19,840 nucleotides of DNA from NCBI GenBank assembly GCA_017861355.1, contig JAGFXQ010000020.1, forward strand, positions 1 through 19,840. The letters are read 5' to 3'. Numbering within the stretch: position 1 is the stretch's first letter; each line of letters begins with the position of its first letter. The notes below the pieces were generated by a model. That model saw only the letters and a list, made by a program, of their open reading frames with translations. It was not told where the DNA came from and ran no database searches. The position numbers and the translations under genes were made by a program. Below, piece by piece: positions 7,122 through 14,216 of this stretch. Source of the stretch: Bacillota bacterium. Lineage in GTDB: Bacteria > Bacillota > Clostridia > Lachnospirales > Lachnospiraceae.

Positions 7122-7167
7122 TGTATCACCGCAAGATTAACCGATCAATTTATGATTGACATAACAA

Positions 7168-7199
7168 AGGGCTTTCGCATTTGCGAAAGCCCTATTTTT
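7168..7199. terminator. Bidirectional terminator between convergent genes
   Basis: The perfect 12-bp arms AGGGCTTTCGCA (7168-7179) and TGCGAAAGCCCT (7182-7193) are followed by ATTTTT on the plus strand. A weaker U-rich stretch (TTTGTT) follows on the minus strand. It serves the S-component gene (plus) and overlaps the stop-codon side of the HD-GYP gene (minus). Confidence 0.85.
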
Positions 7200-8300
7200 C
7201 TACTCTTCTGCTACAAAAGATCCCGTTATATTATCCCAGCTCATCTCAAGTTCTGATTCAATGATCGTCACCGATAGTTCTTTCAGCATATCCACCTCAT
7301 AGGGAGCAATTTCCTGATCCCATTTATCTGTGACGACTCTTACGATTGGTCTGAGTGGAAAGTTCTTGTTTTGTTCCTTCACAATTCCGGTGGTATGATC
7401 TGACAGCCGCACCATGGAACCATTCGGATAAATAGCAATCTGCTTAATCAGGACGGACACCAGCTTCAGGTCAAACTGGGTTTCGGAATGCTCTACCAGA
7501 TAATTTACTGCCTGATTGGAACTCCATTTTCTTCGGTAACATCGATCGGACACCAACGCGTCATACACATCAGCTATAGCCACAATTCGTGCAAATTCAT
7601 GAAGCTCCGCCGCCGGTGTTCCGGTTGGATATCCTTTTCCATCCATTCGTTCATGATGATATAAAGAGATTATTCTGGAAAGCTCAGTAAGATTCACGCA
7701 TTTCTTCAAGGCTTCATATCCAAGTGTCGTATGCTTCTTGATATGTTCAAACTCTTCCTCGTTTAATTTACCCGCTTTATTAATCACCTTACTATCTAAA
7801 AGTATCTTACCCATATCGTGCAACAGTGCACCTGCACCCAACTTCTCCATCATGGAACGCTGATAGCCTAATTTGTTTGCAATTATCAAAGCGTAAACTG
7901 TTGTACTTACGGAATGGGTAAAAGTATATTCATCTACTGCCCCAATATCATTTAAGCTGATCTGGATATCCGGATTAGCCAGAATATCATCGATTATGCT
8001 ATTAATAGCAGCAGACAATTCTTGAATATCAACAACCGTCTTAGCAGCAAAATCTTCGATTGTCTGACGAAGTACCTGCTTGCACATTAACCTAGTTTCT
8101 TCTGATATGGCGTCAGGAATCTCTATGCCGTAGCTTTTCGAGTCTTCAATATAAACATAATCTATGCCCAACCTTCGCAGACTGTTTGAATATCGCTCCA
8201 AGTCGCAAATCCCTTCCTTAAGAACCAAACAATCTCTGTAATAAATCGATTTTGCTAAAACCATTTCTGACTTTAACATGGATAAAGAAACCAAACGCAT
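7200..8300 (-). CDS. HD-GYP domain protein, probable cyclic-di-GMP phosphodiesterase
   Basis: This 366-residue soluble protein has an HD-GYP domain at residues about 120-290, a family that hydrolyses cyclic-di-GMP to GMP. The metal-binding and signature residues are all visible: H129 (TFTHS), the HD pair H161-D162 with K165 (LLHDMGKI), H190, and H215-H216 in the segment that reads YHHERMDGKGYP (214-225), followed by IADVYDAL with D244. Because the full GYP motif is intact, an active enzyme is likely. The N-terminal 90 residues are an uncharacterised module seen in many clostridial HD-GYP proteins. The C-terminal 80 residues (with SMVRLSDHTTGIV) look like a small beta-rich domain. There is no membrane segment. 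The ATG at 8300 has a GGAG 8 bases upstream. Together with the GGDEF-EAL gene it places cyclic-di-GMP turnover in this region. Confidence 0.9.
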   Translation of the reverse strand: MRLVSLSMLKSEMVLAKSIYYRDCLVLKEGICDLERYSNSLRRLGIDYVYIEDSKSYGIEIPDAISEETRLMCKQVLRQTIEDFAAKTVVDIQELSAAINSIIDDILANPDIQISLNDIGAVDEYTFTHSVSTTVYALIIANKLGYQRSMMEKLGAGALLHDMGKILLDSKVINKAGKLNEEEFEHIKKHTTLGYEALKKCVNLTELSRIISLYHHERMDGKGYPTGTPAAELHEFARIVAIADVYDALVSDRCYRRKWSSNQAVNYLVEHSETQFDLKLVSVLIKQIAIYPNGSMVRLSDHTTGIVKEQNKNFPLRPIVRVVTDKWDQEIAPYEVDMLKELSVTIIESELEMSWDNITGSFVAEE

Positions 8301-8652
8301 TCACTATCTCCTTTATAAAACAGACTGATTGATATCATCGCCGATACTCACTTTAACACGAATCACTAATCACGATCAACGCCGCATAAATTCATCTATG
8401 TTATACATTTCTTTTGTAATTATTCTTATATGTAAGTTCATAATACTTTATTGTCGAAACAGTGTCAAGAAGTACCCTAATAATTTCATAAAAATTGAAT
8501 AATAATTCATTTTAGATCATCAATAATTCAACACTATATTTTATAAAGCAATACCACTCCTGAACATAATTATCATTTGGTATTTTTCACAGAATATGAT
8601 AAAGTAGTACTATTATGATTGTTAAGATTAGAAGGTATGAGGACGCAAATTC
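8301..8652. other. AT-rich intergenic region between divergent genes
   Basis: This 352-base gap separates the HD-GYP gene (minus) from the DUF2752 gene (plus). It must hold both promoters, but I see no convincing -35/-10 pair; TATTAT at 8611-8616 is a weak plus-strand candidate. It contains one Spo0A-box-like TGTCGAA (8452-8458) and a small dyad, TGAAT-AATA-ATTCA (8496-8509). The motif AATAATTCA occurs again at 8522-8530. No further gene is apparent. Confidence 0.5.
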
Positions 8653-9117
8653 ATGATAACCAAGATACATTCCCTGATCAAGAAACTAGGTAATCCACAA
8701 CCCACGGCTAATGCAAGGCAGCTCCTCAAAGACCGGCTTCTGCTATTGTTCGCGATTGCCTCATTGTACACCGTTCTTAGCTTACTTCATATTGGATGTC
8801 CGTTGAAATTCCTCTCCGGTATCTCCTGCCCAGGCTGTGGAATGACAAGAGCTGTGTTCTCCGTACTACATCTGGATTTTGCCTCAGCATGGTATTATCA
8901 TCCCCTGTTTATGCTGGCTCCGGTCATCGTTTTGCTTTATCTGTTTGATTTTTATCTTAATCCAAAATTACTTAAAATCATCTGGGTTATGATAATCTCA
9001 GCCTTTCTCATTATCTACTTAATTCGACTTTTTCTAACGAAAAGTAATGTGGTAGAGATTGACATTTCCTCCGGATTAATGTTAAAATTATATCAACTAT
9101 TTTTTGGTGGGAGGTAA
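8653..9117 (+). CDS. DUF2752 membrane protein
   Basis: This 154-residue protein has three probable membrane helices (about residues 32-50, 87-103 and 107-128). Between the first and second lies the DUF2752 signature CPGCGMTRAVFSVLHLDF (about 59-76), followed by an aromatic/histidine segment (AWYYHPLF). The CPGCG cysteines could bind metal or form disulphides; the family's function is unknown to me. The start has a GAGG about 10 bases upstream, which is rather far. The DUF4234 gene begins 3 bases after this stop, and its ribosome binding site lies inside the last codons here, so the two are almost certainly co-transcribed and translationally coupled. Confidence 0.8.
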   Translation: MITKIHSLIKKLGNPQPTANARQLLKDRLLLLFAIASLYTVLSLLHIGCPLKFLSGISCPGCGMTRAVFSVLHLDFASAWYYHPLFMLAPVIVLLYLFDFYLNPKLLKIIWVMIISAFLIIYLIRLFLTKSNVVEIDISSGLMLKLYQLFFGGR

Positions 9118-9120
9118 CAA

Positions 9121-9537
9121 ATGATTAAACATCGCGACTTTGTAACAATGGTATTACTATCCATCATTACCTGTGGTATCTATGGTATCGTATTCTGGTA
9201 TAATTATTCTGATGATATGAATAAGGTATGTTATGGAGATGGAAAGGAAACAAAGAATTTTCTAATTGTAATACTTTTATCCATTATCACTTGCGGTATC
9301 TATGGTTGGATCTGGTATTATGGTGTCGGCAATCGCCTGAGTGAAAATGCACCCCGTTATAATCTTCGCTTTAACGAGGATGGTACTACTGTATTATTAT
9401 GGATGCTCCTCGGAAGCTTGCTCTGCGGACTTGGCACCTTTTATGCACAGTATATACTGGTGAAAAACATGAATGCTATTGCAGATACTTATAACAATAA
9501 CTTCTTCAACAACACTCAGAATCAGCAGAATCAGTAA
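9121..9537 (+). CDS. DUF4234 membrane protein with internal duplication
   Basis: This 138-residue membrane protein matches the DUF4234 family. Its main feature is a repeated helix: LLSIITCGIYGIVFWY (about residues 12-27) recurs as LLSIITCGIYGWIWYYG (53-69). A third, looser copy (LLWMLLGSLLCGLGTFYAQYILVKNMN) lies near 91-117. Each copy is followed by a polar segment, so the protein probably has three similar hairpin-like or transmembrane units. A short N/Q-rich tail follows. The function is unknown. It forms an operon with the DUF2752 gene (3-base gap, GGGAGG 5 bases before the ATG). DUF4234 and DUF2752 proteins commonly occur together with other small membrane proteins in Clostridia; any role in envelope biology is inference. 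Confidence 0.8.
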   Translation: MIKHRDFVTMVLLSIITCGIYGIVFWYNYSDDMNKVCYGDGKETKNFLIVILLSIITCGIYGWIWYYGVGNRLSENAPRYNLRFNEDGTTVLLWMLLGSLLCGLGTFYAQYILVKNMNAIADTYNNNFFNNTQNQQNQ

Positions 9538-9555
9538 AATCCGTAGATTTAAACA

Positions 9556-9613
9556 AAGAGGCTTATCGCATATCGAACCGTCACAAGATTGACCGTTCCT
9601 GCGTAAGCCTCTT
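9556..9613. terminator. Terminator between DUF4234 and the dCache chemoreceptor
   Basis: The stem arms AAGAGGCTTA (9556-9565) and TAAGCCTCTT (9604-9613) are extended by CGCA/TGCG around a partly self-pairing 29-base loop. U-rich flanks exist on both sides (CTTATTATTAT on plus, TTTGTTT on minus). It can therefore serve both convergent genes, although the minus gene ends 90 bases away. Confidence 0.65.
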
Positions 9614-9702
9614 ATTATTATCAGAACATATTATATTTCTTAACAAATATACATATCATTTAACTTTTACTTCGCCTCATTTAATACTTTAAAACATTTT
9701 AG

Positions 9703-11643
9703 TTATAAGGTAATCTGATTGATCTTAAGGTAATCCTCTAATTGGCGAATCTGTTTTGCATTCTTTTGCTGGTTTTTCTGAGAATCATCCAATTCAAAAC
9801 GAGATACCGAGGATTTTAGTAAGGAGGCCTGACTGGATAATTCTAAGCTTGCTGCAGCACTCTCTTCCGCAGTAGCGGAATTGGTCTGCGTAGTTCCCAC
9901 TACCTGACTGATTCCTTCCTTCACCTGTAGGATTGCTCCTGCCTGTTGAGATGTCATGTCTGAGATATTCTCAATCGTCTTTGCAACCTCGGAGATCTTC
10001 TCTGCGATCATTGTTAACGACTCATCGGTCTCTTTTGCAATCATAGTACCACGTTCTGTTTTACGTATCGTGCCTTCAATCAGTTCTGTTGTCTCTTTTG
10101 CTGCCTCGGAACTTCTGCCAGCAAGGTTTCTTACCTCCTCTGCTACTACAGCAAAGCCTTTTCCGTGGATACCGGCTCTTGCAGCTTCCACTGCGGCATT
10201 GAGTGCTAAGATATTGGTCTGGAATGCAATATCATCGATTACCTTGATAATCTTTGAAATATTCTTGGATGCTTCATTAATATCATTCATTGCATCGGTC
10301 ATCTCAGTCATCTTTGCTGCACCTTGCATTGCACTTTCATTTGCACTGACAACCAGGGAATTTGCTTTCTTTGAATTATCTGCGTTACCCTTGGATTGGG
10401 ATGCAATCTCTTCAATCGAAGCATTAATTTCTTCCATAACGCTTGCCTGTTCTGTCGTTGCTTGAGCAAGGCTCTGGCTTCCGGCCGCGATCTGGTTCGA
10501 GGTTGCTTCCACCTGCATAGCAGCCTGACTTACTTCCGTAAAGATCTGGTTATTCATCTCGATCAGTCGTCTTTGTTCATTCACTGATTTTTGCTGATCT
10601 TCCACCATCTTATTGAAGGTACTTGCTAATATTCCAAGCTCATCCTTTGACTTGATATCGCTACGAACATCGAGGTTACCTGCACCTACTAATTCCATGC
10701 TGCCGACAAGAGCTTTAATGTTCTTAATAATCGGATTCGAGATAAAGAAGCCGATGATCAGAGCGATCACCAAAGTGATCAGTCCCATAATCAGGGCATT
10801 TAATAATATGTTGGTGGTTTTCGTCTGAATCTCATCATAGTTAAAGATTCCTAACAGCTTCCAGCCGGTACTCTCAATCGTAGTATAGTAAGCAACTTCT
10901 TTCTCTTTCGCTATGGTATAGTCCTTATTTCCTTCCATATTTGTATAAACAATCTTATTCAGTTCTTCACTAGGTATCGGTTTGGCAACTAAATTCTCAT
11001 CGGGATGTGCGATTGCAATGCCTGTGCTGTCATAGAGAGCCATCAACCCTTTCTCTCCGATACTGGAGGAAGAGATAAATTCTGTCATCTTACCAAGGGA
11101 GATATCAATAGCAAGTACACCAATAAAGGTATTTGTATCATCATAAATCGGCATAGACACAGATACGATCATCATATTACTGCTTGCATCCGCATAGGGA
11201 TTGCTCCAAACCAGCTTATTGGCTGCAACTGCATTTGTATACCAAGGACGGGTCGTTGGATCATAATCCTTGGGTAAGTCCTGTTCCGGATATAGTATCA
11301 TCTTCTTATCATTCAGGCCTATGTATGCATTCATGATATCTGAATGTCCTGCTAGGAAATTGATAAACTCTTCGCCATAAACATCTGTGTTTCTATTCTT
11401 AATGTTTTTGATATTCGAGTTGAGAGAAAGAATCGTCAATCCTTCTTCCTGCAATCTCATAAAGGTGTTAATATGTTCTTTCATATTTTCAACGGAGTTC
11501 AGTGCTGCGCTTCGAATTGATTTCTCCAACAAGCTACTGGAGGATTGATAATTTGTGAAGCCTAATAGTGCTGTTGGCAATATAACAATAATAAGAAGCA
11601 TAACAATAATTTTCTGGCTAATTGAGAAATATTTCTTTTTCAT
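9703..11643 (-). CDS. Methyl-accepting chemotaxis protein with amino-acid-type dCache domain
   Basis: This 646-residue chemoreceptor has a membrane helix at 11-30, an extracellular double-Cache domain (about 31-278), a second helix (279-301), HAMP (302-354), and a cytoplasmic signalling domain. The hairpin tip (IAFQTNILALNAAVEAARAG) that contacts CheA and CheW is intact. In the sensor, Y127, R132, W134, Y135, Y150, D152 and D180 fall at the spacing of the amino-acid-binding dCache motif known from PctA-type receptors (Y-x4-R-x-W-Y, then YxD, then a later D). An amino acid is thus the likely ligand; this alignment is from memory. No C-terminal CheR/CheB-binding pentapeptide is seen. The start has an AAGG 7 bases upstream. 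The gene is divergent from the second MCP-like gene. No che operon lies in the window. Confidence 0.93.
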   Translation of the reverse strand: MKKKYFSISQKIIVMLLIIVILPTALLGFTNYQSSSSLLEKSIRSAALNSVENMKEHINTFMRLQEEGLTILSLNSNIKNIKNRNTDVYGEEFINFLAGHSDIMNAYIGLNDKKMILYPEQDLPKDYDPTTRPWYTNAVAANKLVWSNPYADASSNMMIVSVSMPIYDDTNTFIGVLAIDISLGKMTEFISSSSIGEKGLMALYDSTGIAIAHPDENLVAKPIPSEELNKIVYTNMEGNKDYTIAKEKEVAYYTTIESTGWKLLGIFNYDEIQTKTTNILLNALIMGLITLVIALIIGFFISNPIIKNIKALVGSMELVGAGNLDVRSDIKSKDELGILASTFNKMVEDQQKSVNEQRRLIEMNNQIFTEVSQAAMQVEATSNQIAAGSQSLAQATTEQASVMEEINASIEEIASQSKGNADNSKKANSLVVSANESAMQGAAKMTEMTDAMNDINEASKNISKIIKVIDDIAFQTNILALNAAVEAARAGIHGKGFAVVAEEVRNLAGRSSEAAKETTELIEGTIRKTERGTMIAKETDESLTMIAEKISEVAKTIENISDMTSQQAGAILQVKEGISQVVGTTQTNSATAEESAAASLELSSQASLLKSSVSRFELDDSQKNQQKNAKQIRQLEDYLKINQITL

Positions 11644-11968
11644 AGGACGCCTTCTTTCTCTTAGTATTGTAAATCAGAATTTTGGACATATATCCATTTA
11701 ATCTACTTTATAATTCATATTTTACTATATTTCGACAAGAAATTAAATAGCATTATTAAATTATTTTAAGTTTAAATAATTATTCCATCATAACTCCCTT
11801 GGACTCCGATTTCAGTCAAGCCATTTTTACCGACAATATGTATATAAATTCACTCATAATTTTTACCACTTTTGACATTGTTCTTTATCGTGCAAAATGT
11901 TACAATAATATACATAAAGTCACTATTTTTTAGTGATTTTGATGTTATTACTATGGGGAGGATTTACC
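11644..11968. other. Intergenic region between divergent chemoreceptor genes
   Basis: This 325-base AT-rich gap should hold both promoters. For the plus gene, TTGTTC (11878-11883), a 17-base spacer and TACAAT (11901-11906) is the best pair; a perfect TTGACA (11872-11877) just upstream is badly spaced for it. For the minus gene I see no clear vegetative or sigma-D-type motility promoter. TTCGACA (11731-11737), the reverse complement of the Spo0A box, lies 88 bases upstream of that gene. No RNA gene or extra coding region is evident. Confidence 0.5.
11878..11906 (+). promoter_or_regulatory. Probable sigma-A promoter for the MCP/sugar-binding fusion gene
   Basis: TTGTTC-N17-TACAAT, 63 bases before the start codon. 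The -10 is good and the -35 is weak. Confidence 0.5.
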
Positions 11969-14125
11969 ATGAATGTCCTAAAGAGGATTAAAAAGTTTCT
12001 ATTCGACCAGAAAAACACACAAGCACTCATCATTCGACTATCAGTGATTATACCCGGTTTGTTGCTACTCGTATCAATACTGGGATTGATTAGTCCAACC
12101 GTATTTCGTTTCGTAATTCCTGTAATTCTCGTTCTTCTTATTCTTATTTCAGCAGTTCTACTCATCCTATTGCTACAATTTATCAAAGGAATTCGTTTAA
12201 TTGATGAAAATGCCATCACATTATCTCAAGGAAATCTGAATATCAGTGATATTATTTCCGAAAAAACGAAGGGTCTTGAAATTCTAGCTGCCGCTTTCAA
12301 TGATATGAAACGTAACCTGTTAAGTTATATCGAATCGACTAAGAGTAATGTCATCATCTTGTCGGACGCTGTAGATAAGGTTACAAAAAGTATCGACATG
12401 ACTTACAAGGGCAATGAGCAGATCGCGACAAATATCACCATCGTTGCTGAGAAGTCACAGGAACAGCTGAAAATTGCGAAAAACACTTTGGAGGGAATTG
12501 AGAAGGTACGTCTCGGAGCCAGCCGCATTACCGTCACCTTGGGAAACATCGAAGATTTTGTAGAGAATACAGTAAAGCTGACCTCCGATGGTGCTGATCA
12601 TCTTGATAAATACACAGATCAGATTCAGCTGATCTCCAGCAATCTGGATGAGACCTCCAGCTTTATCAAGACCTTGAATTCAAATCTTTCCGAGATTACT
12701 GAATTCGGTAATCTGATTATGGGAATCACCGAGCAGTTGAATCTGCTTTCCTTGAACTCACGAGTTGAAGCAGCCAGAGCCGGTGATGCCGGAAAAGGCT
12801 TTGCTGTTGTGGCGATGGAGATGAATAAACTGTCGGATGCCACCAAGGATAGCGTAAAGCAGATCAATAATCTTCTTGTTAATATCTCTAAGAGCAACAC
12901 TAAGGTTAGTGAAAGTATCGGTAATGTTACAAAAAGCTTTACCATGAGCAAGGAAATATTCAACGCAATGAAGGATTCCTTCTATACGATTAATACAAAT
13001 GCAAATATCCTGAACTCCGATATCAAGCAGGTTTATGAAGAGTCTGTTATGATCAATGACAGTACGAAGGTAATCAGCGAACAAGGTGTTATCCTTCACG
13101 ATGCCTCGAATGAAATCTCCAATATCACTCAGGATGTTGCCGCTGTTACTCAGGAAGAACTCGCTGAGAACGAAGAGATTAATGAACAGGCTACTTCCTT
13201 AAAGAAGATGCTCTCAAGTATCGAGAATCTTCTGAAGAGATACAAGACCTCTGTTATTCCGGTTGATCAGGCTAGTACGAAGAGACTAAGATTCGTCATG
13301 CTCAGCCCAATCAATGATCCCTTCTGGCTGACTGTTAAGCAGGGAGCACTTTACGCACAAACAGAGTTGAAAGAGAAAAATGTTCATGTAGATTTCATTG
13401 GTTTTGACAAGGTTGACCAAAGCTTTATTGAGACTCTGAATCGAGCAATTGAAGAGGGCTGTGATGGTCTGGTCCTCCCTGGTTTTGTGAAAGGCATTGA
13501 GGAGTGTGCTAAGAAAGCCACCGCAAAGAATATCCCGATCATGACCTTTAATAATGACTTTACGGATACTTCAACACGTCTCTCCTATTTTGGTCCCAAT
13601 ATCGAAGCGGAAGGCGTATTGGCAGCAGAAATCCTCGCAAAGAGTATCGATCAGACAGGTAAAGTAGTAATCTTCCGCGGAAATACTACCTCTCCTACGA
13701 ATGTTACCCGTAGAGATGCTGCTGTAGCCAAGCTTGCGAAATATTCTGATATCAAGATTGCTTCCGAGATTGATGAGATTGAAGATCCTTCCCAGGTTTA
13801 TAAGAAACTGAAGGAATATCTCTATTACTCACCGGATGTTAATGGTATTCTGATGATCGGAGAAGGTGCACGCGGTGCGGCAAGAGTAATCGAAGAAATG
13901 AACCTGGTAGGAAAAATGCACCTCTTCTGCTTCAATTACAATGCTGAGATGGCTTCCCTTGTAAAAAAAGGAATTGTACATATGGTATTTAAGCAGGATG
14001 GCTTTGGTCAGGGACATGATCCAATCATCTATCTTTATAACTATCTGGTAGCAAACATTGCTCCGGAGAGTACCACTTACACCAGAACCGAAGTAATAGA
14101 CAAATACAGTGTCAGTGATTTTTAA
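11969..14125 (+). CDS. MCP signalling protein fused to a C-terminal RbsB-like sugar-binding domain
   Basis: This 718-residue protein has an unusual domain order. Two membrane helices (about 25-42 and 48-72) are joined by only a few residues, so there is no extracellular sensor. A HAMP-like segment (73-125) and an MCP signalling coiled coil (about 150-425) follow, with hairpin tip LNLLSLNSRVEAARAGDAGKGFAVVA (257-282). Last comes a type I periplasmic-binding-protein domain (438-718) like RbsB: it opens with FVMLSPINDPFW, has AIEEGCDGLVLPG, NIPIMTFNND and NVTRRDA, and closes with VFKQDGFGQG. With N-in topology and no later membrane helix, this sugar-binding domain should be cytoplasmic. It may sense an intracellular sugar or related metabolite and pass it to the chemotaxis complex. 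The ATG at 11969 has GGGGAGG at 11955-11961; the GTG at 11933 has none. Confidence 0.88.
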   Translation: MNVLKRIKKFLFDQKNTQALIIRLSVIIPGLLLLVSILGLISPTVFRFVIPVILVLLILISAVLLILLLQFIKGIRLIDENAITLSQGNLNISDIISEKTKGLEILAAAFNDMKRNLLSYIESTKSNVIILSDAVDKVTKSIDMTYKGNEQIATNITIVAEKSQEQLKIAKNTLEGIEKVRLGASRITVTLGNIEDFVENTVKLTSDGADHLDKYTDQIQLISSNLDETSSFIKTLNSNLSEITEFGNLIMGITEQLNLLSLNSRVEAARAGDAGKGFAVVAMEMNKLSDATKDSVKQINNLLVNISKSNTKVSESIGNVTKSFTMSKEIFNAMKDSFYTINTNANILNSDIKQVYEESVMINDSTKVISEQGVILHDASNEISNITQDVAAVTQEELAENEEINEQATSLKKMLSSIENLLKRYKTSVIPVDQASTKRLRFVMLSPINDPFWLTVKQGALYAQTELKEKNVHVDFIGFDKVDQSFIETLNRAIEEGCDGLVLPGFVKGIEECAKKATAKNIPIMTFNNDFTDTSTRLSYFGPNIEAEGVLAAEILAKSIDQTGKVVIFRGNTTSPTNVTRRDAAVAKLAKYSDIKIASEIDEIEDPSQVYKKLKEYLYYSPDVNGILMIGEGARGAARVIEEMNLVGKMHLFCFNYNAEMASLVKKGIVHMVFKQDGFGQGHDPIIYLYNYLVANIAPESTTYTRTEVIDKYSVSDF

Positions 14126-14145
14126 TCGTAGAGAGTGTAAAATTT

Positions 14146-14160
14146 CGCCCATGCTGGGCG
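14146..14160 (+). other. Short hairpin after the fusion gene
   Basis: CGCCCA (14146-14151) pairs with TGGGCG (14155-14160) around a 3-base loop. No U tract follows, so it is not a complete terminator. It may protect the transcript end or assist the larger hairpin that follows. Confidence 0.45.
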
Positions 14161-14166
14161 CACTAT

Positions 14167-14215
14167 AAAATAGAAATGGCTGTTGCAATGCAACAGCCAT
14201 TTCTATTTTATTTTG
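14167..14215. terminator. Perfect 21-bp inverted repeat, bidirectional terminator
   Basis: The arms at 14167-14187 and 14189-14209 are perfectly complementary around one base, with A-rich outer left and T-rich outer right ends. It therefore reads as a strong stem with U-rich tail from either side. It separates the fusion gene (plus) from the convergent GGDEF-EAL gene ending at 14217. Confidence 0.85.
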
Positions 14216-14216
14216 A

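Noticed and set aside
8496..8530. Regulatory repeat AATAATTCA
   Set aside because: It is short, composed almost entirely of A and T, and lies in AT-rich DNA where such matches are expected by chance.
9956..10465. A 169-codon plus-strand open frame opposite the chemoreceptor gene
   Set aside because: It mirrors the alanine/serine-rich MCP coiled coil, and the minus-strand protein is unmistakable.
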